From assembly GCA_964453855.1 (NCBI GenBank), contig CAYVRN010000072.1, forward strand, positions 1 through 13,248: a stretch of 13,248 nucleotides of DNA. The letters are read 5' to 3'. This document shows positions 6,075 to 13,248 of the stretch, piece after piece. The stretch is from JASMHC01 sp964453855. Lineage in GTDB: Bacteria > Pseudomonadota > Alphaproteobacteria > Rhodobacterales > Rhodobacteraceae. Position numbers and translations under genes: made by a program. The stretch's first letter is position 1; each line of letters opens with the position of its first letter. The notes under the pieces were generated by a model. It was not told where the DNA came from. It ran no database searches and saw only the letters and a list, made by a program, of their open reading frames with translations.

Positions 6075-7366
6075 GCGCTGAACTGATCTTTGGACTGATT
6101 GCCCTTTTTGGAAGCGCGGCAATCGGCATTCCGGTGGCATATGCGATCCTTAGTGGTGTGATCGTCTATCTTGGGGTTGGCGGGCAAGATCTGGCCATTG
6201 CCGGCGAAACCATGGTCCAGCGTCTGTTTGACGGGTTCTTGCTGCTGGCAGTGCCGCTATTCATTGTTTCGGCCAATATCATGAACGCAGGAACCATTTC
6301 CGACAGGCTTTTGAATTTCTGCGTGGCTTTGGTTGGCCGCTTCCGGGGTGGTATGGGCCATGTGAATGTGGTTGCCAGCTTGATTTTCTCGGGCATGTCT
6401 GGCTCGGCAGTGGCAGACGCGGCGGGGATCGGAAAGATCATCATCGACATGATGGTGAAATCCGGCAAATACACCCGCGGTTATGCAGCGGCCATTACTG
6501 CGGCGACGGCAACCATTGGGCCGATCATCCCGCCCTCAATTCCGATGGTTCTTTATGCTCTGGTTTCTAACGCGTCGATCGGGATGCTATTTTTGGGCGG
6601 TATTGTCCCCGGTCTGGTGATGGGGGCGGTTTTGATGGGCATGAACGCCTGGATATCGAATCGCCGAGGATTTGGTCAGGAAGAGCCCGTACCATTGCGC
6701 CAGTTGCCTCGCATAACAGCCAAAGCCACACCCGCCTTGTTGATGCCGGTGATCCTGCTGACAGGGATCTATTCGGGCATCACAACCCCGACCGAGGCAG
6801 CGGCCATTGCAGCGCTTTATGCCCTGATTGTCGCGGCGGGTTTGTACCGTGCGATCAAGGTCAAAACACTCTATCAGATATTCGTCGATAGCGCCCGTTC
6901 CGCAGCATCGGTCGGCTTGGTGATCGGGGCGTCGATGATCCTGACCTATGTGGTGATTTTGGAAAACATCCCGCAGTCAATTTCGGCCATGTTCGCAGGT
7001 GCTGACATCAGCCCGCTGATGTTCATGATCTTGGTGAATATCCTTGTGCTGCTGTTGGGATGTATTCTGGATGCCACGGTGATCATTCTGGTGATTATTC
7101 CGCTGTTCATTCCCACCTGTAACGCGCTTGGCATCGACCTTGTGCACTTTGGCGTGCTGATCGTGGTGAACTCGATGATCGGGCTGATTACACCACCCTA
7201 TGGGATATTGCTGTTCGTGATCAACGCGGTCACCGGCATCCCGCTAAAGGAAATCATCCGCGAAATCTGGGCGTTCCTGTTTGTTTTGCTTGCCGCCCTT
7301 CTGACCATGATCCTTGTGCCGGACATTGTGCTGTGGTTGCCGCGCATGTTTGGCTATCAAAACTGA
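6071..7366 (+). CDS. dctM: TRAP transporter large membrane subunit (DctM family)
   Basis: This 431-residue polytopic protein is the substrate- and sodium-translocating subunit of the TRAP system. Family motifs are easy to see: FSGMSGSAVADAAGIGKI (106-123), ATATIGPIIPPSIPMVLYA (145-163), GIYSGITTPTEAAAIAALYA (232-251) and GLITPPYGILLFV (371-383). About a dozen hydrophobic helices run through to the end, and the length is normal. The start at 6071 overlaps the dctQ stop and follows the ribosome site AAAGGAGAG (6057-6065); an in-frame start much further upstream would lie inside dctQ and is rejected. Seventeen bases separate it from the dehydrogenase gene. Confidence 0.95.
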   Translation: MSAELIFGLIALFGSAAIGIPVAYAILSGVIVYLGVGGQDLAIAGETMVQRLFDGFLLLAVPLFIVSANIMNAGTISDRLLNFCVALVGRFRGGMGHVNVVASLIFSGMSGSAVADAAGIGKIIIDMMVKSGKYTRGYAAAITAATATIGPIIPPSIPMVLYALVSNASIGMLFLGGIVPGLVMGAVLMGMNAWISNRRGFGQEEPVPLRQLPRITAKATPALLMPVILLTGIYSGITTPTEAAAIAALYALIVAAGLYRAIKVKTLYQIFVDSARSAASVGLVIGASMILTYVVILENIPQSISAMFAGADISPLMFMILVNILVLLLGCILDATVIILVIIPLFIPTCNALGIDLVHFGVLIVVNSMIGLITPPYGILLFVINAVTGIPLKEIIREIWAFLFVLLAALLTMILVPDIVLWLPRMFGYQN

Positions 7367-7383
7367 AGAAAGACACTGTCACT

Positions 7384-8244
7384 ATGAAGGCTGCTTTGAT
7401 CGGAGAAAATATTTCCGGATCGCTCACCCCTGCCATGCATCAGGCCGAAGGCAAGGCGTTGGGGATGGATTATCAGTACCTGCAATTTGACACGACAGGG
7501 GGAGAGTATGCGGGCAACAGCCTGCCGGACCTGATTGATCTGGCCGAGGATCAAGGCTTTGCCGGTGTGAATGTGACCCATCCGTTCAAGGTTCAGGCCG
7601 TTGGTTTGGTCACATCGCTAACGGAAACTGCGCGGTCATTGGGAACAATCAACACTATCGTGTTTAAAAACGGCCAACGTATTGGGCATAATACGGATTA
7701 CATCGGATTCCGATCGTCAATGCAGCGTGATCTGGCGCAGTTCAGTATTGAAAAGGTTCTTCTTCTTGGGGCCGGTGGCGCCGGGGCTTCGGTTGCTCTG
7801 GCGCTGATCGATCAGGGTGTCCGGCATTTGGCGGTCTTCGATACGGATTCTGACAAAACTGCCGCTTTGGTGGATCGTCTTAGCCGACTGCGCCCCACAG
7901 CGATGATAGATGGCCGAAGTGGTCTTGATGACCAGCTTCTCGGCAGCGTCAAAGGTGTGGTCAATGCAACCCCGCTTGGCATGGCCGGTCATCCCGGTAT
8001 GGCTGTCGACCCTACGCGGCTTTTGTCGACGACTTGGATCGCGGATATCGTTTATTTTCCGCTGAAAACTCCGCTGTTGAAACACGCCAAAATTAACGGA
8101 TGCCCGGTGGTGACTGGGGCGGGGATGGCACTGTTTCAGGCAGTGGCGAGTTTCGAGCTTTTCACAGGCAAAAAACCGGACGTCGAGAGGATGCGCCAAT
8201 TTCTCGATAGCGCACTGGTCAGCAAAGAGCCTGTCAACGGATGA
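7384..8244 (+). CDS. qsuD: Catabolic quinate/shikimate dehydrogenase, AroE family (QsuD-like)
   Basis: This 286-residue member of the shikimate dehydrogenase family probably oxidises quinate and/or shikimate with NAD+. The substrate site is intact: S13 and T15 in SGSLTPAMH, K69 in NVTHPFK, N90, D105 in GHNTDYIGF, and Q252 in GMALFQAVASF. Biosynthetic AroE usually has S-x-S in the first motif; S-x-T, as here, is known from the quinate/shikimate dehydrogenase of Corynebacterium glutamicum. From memory, that enzyme also shares the blocks NATPxGMxxHPG, W-x2-D-(I/V)-VY-x-P and PDVxRMR. The nucleotide loop is GAGGAGAS (129-136), and the following VFDTD (151-155) has an acid where NADP-binding AroE proteins have Asn-Arg-Thr, favouring NAD. 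The start at 7384 gives the normal N-terminus MKAALIGEN. The stop overlaps the next gene. The qsuD symbol is by similarity; the exact substrate is untested. Confidence 0.87.
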   Translation: MKAALIGENISGSLTPAMHQAEGKALGMDYQYLQFDTTGGEYAGNSLPDLIDLAEDQGFAGVNVTHPFKVQAVGLVTSLTETARSLGTINTIVFKNGQRIGHNTDYIGFRSSMQRDLAQFSIEKVLLLGAGGAGASVALALIDQGVRHLAVFDTDSDKTAALVDRLSRLRPTAMIDGRSGLDDQLLGSVKGVVNATPLGMAGHPGMAVDPTRLLSTTWIADIVYFPLKTPLLKHAKINGCPVVTGAGMALFQAVASFELFTGKKPDVERMRQFLDSALVSKEPVNG

Positions 8245-9416
8245 AGAGAATGACTTCAAAAACACCATTCCGAATTGGTTTGATCGGTACGGGCCGCATC
8301 AGCGATATCTACATTCAAACCATCGCCAAGTTTCCAGAGCTTGAACTGGCTGTCTGTGGCAGCCTGAACCCCGACGAAAGCAAAGCAAAGGCAGCGGAAT
8401 ATAACATCCCAAGTACCGCGACACCGGATGAGATTATTGCAGACCCATCCATCCACTGCATCCTGAATCTGACCATTCCTGCGGCTCATGCCGAAATCAG
8501 TCTTCAGGCGTTACAGGCAGGCAAACACGTCTATTCGGAAAAGCCTTTCGCTACCACTTTGGCTGACGGTCAAAAGGTGCTGGATCTGGCCGAGAAAACG
8601 GGTCTCAAGGTCGGAAATGCCCCCGACACATTTCTGGGCGGCAGATGGCAGACTGTACGAAAACTGATGGATCAGGGCGTCATCGGTCAACCATTGGGCG
8701 TGAATGCGTTTGTCGGCACCCACGGCGTTGAAAGACACCATCCGAACCCCGATTTTTACTATCAACCTGGCGGCGGGCCTCTTTTCGATCTTGGGCCTTA
8801 CTACCTGACTGCGATGGTCCACCTCCTGGGACCAATCAAACGGGTATCGGGCATGGCCCGCCGTACGTTTGATCAACGCCTTATCGAAAACGGCCCCCGT
8901 AACGGTCAATTGATTAATGTCGAAGTAGATACCCATTCGCTGTCGATGCTTGAATTTGCCAACGGTGCAATAGGCTCGATGACGATGAGCTTTGATGTCT
9001 GGGACAGCGATACACCCCGCTTCGAGATTTACGGAACCGAGGGAACGATCTGCATACCCGACCCTGATCCGGTTCATGGAGCGAATGATTTCCACGGGCC
9101 GGTCTGGTACCGCACCCGCAAAACCAGCAGGTGGGAGTTTCAACCCCGCCCCACAGATCGCCCTGTGGACTGGCTGGTGGCCGAAAATACCCATGACTTC
9201 AATGAAAACAGTCGCGGTCTTGGCCTGCTTGATCTGGCATATGCCGTGCGCGAAAACCGCGCCCCGCGCGCAAGCGGCGCGTTGGCGCAGCATGTGCTGG
9301 AGGTGATGATCGGGATCGATCAAGCGCCGAAGGTTGGAGGCTTTGTTTCTATCGAAAGCACCTGCGTGAAGCCTGCCATGCTGCCCGAAACCTTTCCCGT
9401 AAGTGAGGTCGCCTGA
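8241..9416 (+). CDS. Gfo/Idh/MocA-family oxidoreductase 2 (DLGPYY type)
   Basis: This 391-residue NAD(P)-dependent oxidoreductase has an N-terminal Rossmann fold with GLIGTGRIS (13-21) and the catalytic lysine in EKPF (100-103). The active-site stretch GGGPLFDLGPYYLTAMVHLLG (178-197 and on) has D183 followed by Tyr at the place where inositol-dehydrogenase-like members have His. That pattern occurs in family members acting on sugars and diols rather than myo-inositol. The start at 8241 overlaps the previous stop (ATGA); an alternative ATG at 8250 would shorten the protein by three residues, and neither has a strong ribosome site. The stop overlaps the next start in TGATG. The specific substrate is unknown; the operon implies an intermediate or relative of quinate/shikimate. 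Confidence 0.88.
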   Translation: MKRMTSKTPFRIGLIGTGRISDIYIQTIAKFPELELAVCGSLNPDESKAKAAEYNIPSTATPDEIIADPSIHCILNLTIPAAHAEISLQALQAGKHVYSEKPFATTLADGQKVLDLAEKTGLKVGNAPDTFLGGRWQTVRKLMDQGVIGQPLGVNAFVGTHGVERHHPNPDFYYQPGGGPLFDLGPYYLTAMVHLLGPIKRVSGMARRTFDQRLIENGPRNGQLINVEVDTHSLSMLEFANGAIGSMTMSFDVWDSDTPRFEIYGTEGTICIPDPDPVHGANDFHGPVWYRTRKTSRWEFQPRPTDRPVDWLVAENTHDFNENSRGLGLLDLAYAVRENRAPRASGALAQHVLEVMIGIDQAPKVGGFVSIESTCVKPAMLPETFPVSEVA

Positions 9417-10075
9417 TGCCTGTCCAGATACTTGATATCGCAGAACCGTTCTTTGGCCTTCGCCTGATTACGGATGAAGATCGTTTTGACATATCCGGCA
9501 AGGCGATTGTCCTAAACTTAGCGATCACTCCCCTGCGGGTTCGCGAACAAACGCTTGCGCCTTTGCAGTCGGTGATCCTGCGGGATACGGTCATCGAAGA
9601 CGCGCGCCATGTTGCGGTTATTGACCGGTTTGCCAATCACCCCGATGAACAGGCGATCATGGCAAAGGTGCGCGAAACATGGCCCTCGGCCTATGATGTG
9701 CGTGGCGAAGACCGGCTGAAGGGGATCGGGCATTATATGTCGCCCAAGGTCTGGGTTGGTCAGTTCGGTTTTACCTTTTACCACTCTGCCACGGTTCCAC
9801 TGAAGGTCGGGCTGCACCGCGAACACGCCTTCTGCCCAGTTCCCGGATTTCGCGAGGTTCACACTCAGATCATGGGCTTTGGGGTGATGCAGCAATGCCG
9901 CGAGAAAGACGTGGATACCCTGTATCTGGAAGAACCCATGGCCCCCGGTGCCACGCATCGTCCGATGTATGACGATCAGGGAAATTTCCCGTGGCACCAA
10001 TACGAAACAATCACACCGTCGATCTTCATGGCGGTTGAAATGCTGCCCGACGGGGCGACACCCCCGCAATTGTGA
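9416..10075 (+). CDS. Cupin-like conserved protein of unknown function
   Basis: I cannot assign this 219-residue protein to a named family. The C-terminal half looks like a metal-binding beta-barrel of the cupin type. H134 and H137 (LHREH), then E147 and H149 (FREVHTQIMGFGVMQ), resemble the first cupin motif, and PGATH (H181) followed by PWHQY (H194) resembles the second. The N-terminal 110 residues are of mixed character, with no signal peptide or membrane helix, so it is probably cytosolic. It overlaps the upstream oxidoreductase by one base and is nine bases from the next, so it is co-translated with two Gfo/Idh/MocA genes. That context favours an isomerase, epimerase, dehydratase or lyase acting on a keto intermediate. 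The cupin reading is from residue spacing only and could be wrong. Confidence 0.7.
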   Translation: MPVQILDIAEPFFGLRLITDEDRFDISGKAIVLNLAITPLRVREQTLAPLQSVILRDTVIEDARHVAVIDRFANHPDEQAIMAKVRETWPSAYDVRGEDRLKGIGHYMSPKVWVGQFGFTFYHSATVPLKVGLHREHAFCPVPGFREVHTQIMGFGVMQQCREKDVDTLYLEEPMAPGATHRPMYDDQGNFPWHQYETITPSIFMAVEMLPDGATPPQL

Positions 10076-10084
10076 GAAAGTTCG

Positions 10085-11275
10085 ATGACCAAGATACTGC
10101 CTGACCAGATAGACTTTGACGGTCCCTTCCCAAGCCAGAAACGCCGCTTGCGCTTGGGCGTTGTCGGAGGTGGACGGATTTCACTGACACAGGCGATGGC
10201 CTCGCGCCTGACCGACAGGTGGGAGATCGTTGCAGGCGCGTTATCCTCGGATCCGGCACGCGCCAAGGAAAGGGCTGAAGAGTGGCACATCGCGCCTGAA
10301 CGGGCCTATGCGTCCTTTGAGGAAATGGCCAAGACCGAGGCTGCCCGTCCCGACGGGGTGGATGCGGTCATGATCACAACGCCAAATCATGCACATTTTT
10401 CCGCTGCGAAAGTGTTTTTGGAAGCGGGCATCGATGTGCTTTGCGACAAACCCTTGACCAATGAATTGCACGAGGCCGAGCAATTGGTGCGAAGTGCCGA
10501 GGCTTCAGGCATGGTGTTCGGCGTTTGTTATACCATGTCCTGCTACCCTATGATCCGACAAGCGCGCGAGATTGTGGCCTCGGGTGTATTGGGCGAGTTG
10601 AACCAGATCCACGTGGAATTCATGCAGGACTGGATGGTGCCAGAAAATGTGGCGGATGCCCCCCATGTAAAGTGGCGTCTGGACCCCAAGATATCGGGGC
10701 CAACCAGTTGCGTCGGCGACATAGGCACCCACGCCGCGCATCTGGCGCAATTTGTTTCCGGCCTGGCCATGACTGATTTGCGGGCAGAATTTCACGTTTG
10801 CGGCGCGCCAAAGCCGCTGGAAGATTCTGCCTTTATGATGACCCGCTACAACGGCTCGGTGCCGGGCACCCTGATGGCAACACGGCTTGCTTCGGGCAAC
10901 CGCGGTGGTCTTCGCTTGCGCATCTTCGGAAGCAAAGGCGGGCTTGAATGGGACATGGAACAGGCCGAAGAGTTGAAACTGAATATTTTTGGCCAACCTG
11001 ACCAAGTTCTGACCCGAGGGCACGGTCACGGCATTTCCAAAGCGACCGAGCGTTTCGTACGCACAGGGCGCGGCTTTCCCGAAGGCCTGATCGAGGCTTG
11101 GGCGAACCTTTATACCGAGTTTGCTTTGGCTGTTGCCGCCCGTCGCGATGGCTTGGATGTGCCCAAAGGCTGGCTGTCGTTCCCATCGGTTTCCGAGGGC
11201 GCAGACGGTGTGCGGTTTATTGATGCTTCGGTTCAGTCAAACCAATCGGGGCAATGGGTATCTATCGGAGATTAA
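10085..11275 (+). CDS. Gfo/Idh/MocA-family oxidoreductase 3 (DKPL, DxGxH type)
   Basis: This 396-residue NAD(P)-dependent oxidoreductase has a 20-residue extension before its Rossmann fold, which begins at LGVVGGGRIS (24-33). The usual E-K-P motif is D-K-P-L (121-124), keeping the catalytic lysine. The active-site segment GDIGTHAAHLAQF (211-223) has D212 and H216 in the D-x3-H arrangement of inositol-dehydrogenase-like members. A tryptophan/acid-rich segment (QDWMVPENV, 181-189) may shape the substrate pocket. It starts nine bases after the cupin-like gene and ends three bases before quiC, whose ribosome site GGAG lies inside this gene's last codons, so the two are coupled. The substrate is unknown; proximity to quiC suggests a product one or two steps from 3-dehydroshikimate. 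Confidence 0.88.
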   Translation: MTKILPDQIDFDGPFPSQKRRLRLGVVGGGRISLTQAMASRLTDRWEIVAGALSSDPARAKERAEEWHIAPERAYASFEEMAKTEAARPDGVDAVMITTPNHAHFSAAKVFLEAGIDVLCDKPLTNELHEAEQLVRSAEASGMVFGVCYTMSCYPMIRQAREIVASGVLGELNQIHVEFMQDWMVPENVADAPHVKWRLDPKISGPTSCVGDIGTHAAHLAQFVSGLAMTDLRAEFHVCGAPKPLEDSAFMMTRYNGSVPGTLMATRLASGNRGGLRLRIFGSKGGLEWDMEQAEELKLNIFGQPDQVLTRGHGHGISKATERFVRTGRGFPEGLIEAWANLYTEFALAVAARRDGLDVPKGWLSFPSVSEGADGVRFIDASVQSNQSGQWVSIGD

Positions 11276-11278
11276 GCC

Positions 11279-13162
11279 ATGAAAACGTCGATCGCTACAG
11301 TCTCGATCTCGGGCAACCTAAGGGAAAAGCTGGAAGCTATTGCAGCAGCCGGGTTCGACGGTATCGAAATCTTTGAACAGGATTTCATCGCCTTCGACGG
11401 TAGCCCCCGCGATGTGGGGCGTATGGTGCGCGATCATGGGCTTGAGATTACCCTATTCCAACCATTCCGCGATTTCGAAGGCCTGCCTGAACCGCTGCGT
11501 TCAAAAGCGTTTGATCGAGCCGAACGCAAGTTTGATGTGATGCAGGAACTGGGTACCGATCTGGTGCTGATGTGTTCGTCGTGTCACCCGCAGGCCTTGG
11601 GGGGTATCGACAGGTCAGCCGCAGATTTTCACGAACTCGGGGAACGGGCCGCCAAACGCGGCATGCGCGTGGGATACGAGGCGCTTGCTTGGGGCAAACA
11701 TGTCTCGGACCATCGGGATGCTTGGGAAATTGTGCGGCGGGCGGATCATCCCAGTATCGGGCTGATCCTTGACAGTTTTCACACACTGGGCCGCAAGATC
11801 GACCCCGATACGATCCGCAGCATTCCGGGCGACAAAATCTTTTTCATACAGCTTGCCGATGCTCCGGCAATCGACATGGATCTGCTTTATTGGTCCCGCC
11901 ATTTCCGAAACATGCCGGGCGAAGGGGATCTTGATGTCACGCGCTTCATGCAGGCAGTGATGGCAACGGGCTATTCAGGCCCTATTTCGTTGGAGATTTT
12001 TAACGACCAGTTTCGAGGCGGCTCGACCAAGAGCGTTGCACAGGACGGTTATCGTTCCCTGATTGCCTTGATGGATGATGTGAAGCGCCGCGAGCCTACG
12101 CTGCAGTTTGCATCGCCGAAAATGCCTGAACGGGTAGAGACCAAGGGCATATCCTTTGTTGAGTTTGCAGCACAGTCGGATGCCGCGGGAGAACTCGAAG
12201 CTTTGCTTGGAACAATGGGTTTCGCAAAAACCGGCGATCACAGAAATAAGTCGATTGGGCTTTGGCAGCAGGGCGGCGTTCGCATTCTCATCAACCAAGA
12301 GACAACCGGTCATGCAGCTTCGCAGTGGAATGTGAGGGGCACAACGGTCTGCGACATTGGAATCGAGGTGTCTTCTGCAAAAGATGCTGTCAATCGAGCT
12401 GCAACTTTGGGCGTGGACACGTTCGAGCAACCTCTTGGTCCCGGTGAGCTGAAAATCCCGGCTATCCGCGGGCTTTCGGGTTCCGTGTTGCACTTTATTG
12501 ATCAGGAAAGTGGACTGGATCACGTTTGGGAGACAGAGTTCAGTGCAAACAAATCACCGGAAGGCTGTGGTCTAACCCATATTGACCACATTGCACAAAC
12601 GATGAGCTACGAGGACATGCTGAGTTGGTCGCTGTTTTACACAGCACTGTTTGACATGAAGAAATCAGCGATGGTGGATGTTTTTGATCCGGACGGCCTG
12701 GTGCGCAGCCAGGTGATCGAAACGACAGATGGGTCACTTCGAGTGACCCTCAACGGAGCGGATAGTCATCGCACACTTGCAGGCTCCTTCTTGGCAGACA
12801 CCTTTGGTGCTTCGGTTCAGCACATCGCGTTGGCGACAAATGATCTTTTCGCTACTGTTGAAAAGATGAACGCAAATGCGTTTGAGGCTTTGCCCATTTC
12901 GCCAAATTACTACGACGATCTGGCAGCCCGTTTCGATTTTCCGGATGGCTTTCTTGAGCGCATGCAAAATTCAAATATTCTTTATGACAAAGATGAAGGC
13001 GGTGAATTTCTTCAGTGCTATTCGCGTGTTTTTGCAGGAGGTCTGTTTTTTGAGTTTGTTCAAAGAGACACGGGTTACAAAGGCTTTGGCGGGCCTAACG
13101 CTCCGTTTAGGATCGCCGCACAAAAACGGGTGGGGCGAGGGCGGGGAATGCCGTTAAGGTAG
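11279..13162 (+). CDS. quiC: Fused 3-dehydroshikimate dehydratase / HPPD-like protein (QuiC type)
   Basis: This 627-residue protein converts 3-dehydroshikimate to protocatechuate, feeding quinate/shikimate carbon into the beta-ketoadipate pathway. Residues 1 to about 270 form a TIM barrel of the AP-endonuclease-2/sugar isomerase fold, with the likely metal ligands E134 (GYEALAWG), D165 with H168 nearby (LILDSFHTL), Q191 (FIQLAD) and E239 (ISLEIFND). QPFRDFEG (61-68) and YWSRHFRNMPGEGDL (204-218) are hallmarks of bacterial fused QuiC enzymes. Residues about 285-615 form a two-repeat VOC/4-hydroxyphenylpyruvate dioxygenase-like domain with its iron triad kept: H437 (IDHIAQ), H515 (VQHIAL) and E592 (FFEFVQR). 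GFGGPNAPFR near the end matches fused family members. The start gives the normal barrel N-terminus. The domain order and length are those of Pseudomonas-type QuiC. The role of the C-terminal domain is not settled. Confidence 0.93.
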   Translation: MKTSIATVSISGNLREKLEAIAAAGFDGIEIFEQDFIAFDGSPRDVGRMVRDHGLEITLFQPFRDFEGLPEPLRSKAFDRAERKFDVMQELGTDLVLMCSSCHPQALGGIDRSAADFHELGERAAKRGMRVGYEALAWGKHVSDHRDAWEIVRRADHPSIGLILDSFHTLGRKIDPDTIRSIPGDKIFFIQLADAPAIDMDLLYWSRHFRNMPGEGDLDVTRFMQAVMATGYSGPISLEIFNDQFRGGSTKSVAQDGYRSLIALMDDVKRREPTLQFASPKMPERVETKGISFVEFAAQSDAAGELEALLGTMGFAKTGDHRNKSIGLWQQGGVRILINQETTGHAASQWNVRGTTVCDIGIEVSSAKDAVNRAATLGVDTFEQPLGPGELKIPAIRGLSGSVLHFIDQESGLDHVWETEFSANKSPEGCGLTHIDHIAQTMSYEDMLSWSLFYTALFDMKKSAMVDVFDPDGLVRSQVIETTDGSLRVTLNGADSHRTLAGSFLADTFGASVQHIALATNDLFATVEKMNANAFEALPISPNYYDDLAARFDFPDGFLERMQNSNILYDKDEGGEFLQCYSRVFAGGLFFEFVQRDTGYKGFGGPNAPFRIAAQKRVGRGRGMPLR

Positions 13163-13194
13163 CGAATTTGACTTGTGCAAATGACGGCTGGATA

Positions 13195-13248
13195 GGGGGC
13201 GCTGCCCCCGTCGCCGTTGGCGACTCCCCCGGGATATTTCAGGACAAA
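13195..13248. repeat. Intergenic tandem-hairpin element, Rhodobacteraceae type
   Basis: Starting 33 bases after the quiC stop there are two perfect 6-bp hairpins back to back: GGGGGC/GCCCCC (13195-13200 with 13204-13209) and GTCGCC/GGCGAC (13210-13215 with 13219-13224). They are followed by TCCCCCGGGATATTTC. Elements with this layout and the CCCCCGGGATATTT tail are, as I recall, dispersed many times at gene ends in Rhodobacteraceae genomes. It may act as a terminator or mRNA-end protector for the operon. Only the left part may be in the window. Confidence 0.65.

Noticed and set aside
8511..9323. A 270-codon minus-strand ORF opposite oxidoreductase 2
   Set aside because: It is a shadow of a clear Gfo/Idh/MocA gene, with implausible composition and no supporting start signal.
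11279..13162. Reading the last gene as a plain 4-hydroxyphenylpyruvate dioxygenase or a plain sugar isomerase
   Set aside because: Both domains are present in one unbroken frame, in the order and at the length of fused QuiC proteins.
1..13248. CRISPR array, tRNA/rRNA genes, transposase or integrase
   Set aside because: No regularly spaced direct repeats, no cloverleaf or rRNA-like segments, and no DDE or tyrosine-recombinase motifs were noticed in any frame.

Overview
The window looks like accessory DNA, probably plasmid or chromid, from an alphaproteobacterium, most likely a roseobacter-type Rhodobacteraceae. This rests on moderately GC-rich coding DNA, a tripartite TRAP transporter, a fused QuiC-type enzyme, a Mob/Pre-type mobilization gene, and a hairpin element at the right edge of a kind I associate with Rhodobacteraceae genomes. 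The taxon is an inference; no rRNA or other phylogenetic marker is present.

Left part (1-2400), mobility/backbone. A partial minus-strand gene for a small one-helix membrane protein runs off the left edge (1-223). A 450-base gene-free stretch follows (224-677), rich in inverted repeats. It leads into a 403-residue Mob_Pre/MobV-like relaxase relative (678-1889) whose usual histidine motif is altered. A small unrecognised 106-residue protein follows (1998-2318). Two tandem GC-rich hairpins (2325-2377) separate this block from the convergent regulator gene.

Right part (2398-13162), one regulated catabolic locus. A GntR/FCD repressor gene (minus strand) diverges from a tight nine-gene operon (plus strand) across an AT-rich 201-base region. 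In order the operon holds: Gfo/Idh/MocA oxidoreductase 1; TRAP transporter DctP, DctQ, DctM; an AroE-family dehydrogenase with the features of catabolic NAD-dependent quinate/shikimate dehydrogenases (QsuD type); Gfo/Idh/MocA 2; a cupin-like protein of unknown function; Gfo/Idh/MocA 3; and a 627-residue QuiC-type fused 3-dehydroshikimate dehydratase/HPPD-like protein. Gaps are at most 31 bases and three junctions overlap.

Working model (inference): the TRAP system imports a polyhydroxylated cyclic acid, such as quinate, shikimate or a relative. The QsuD-like enzyme oxidises it to a 3-dehydro acid, and QuiC aromatises 3-dehydroshikimate to protocatechuate for the beta-ketoadipate pathway, whose pca genes are not in the window. 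No dehydroquinate dehydratase gene is present, so quinate use would need one from elsewhere. The known quinate/shikimate pathway does not need three different Gfo/Idh/MocA enzymes and a cupin-like protein. These four genes are the best evidence for an undescribed extension: side reactions on an unusual cyclitol or conjugate that feed into dehydroshikimate.
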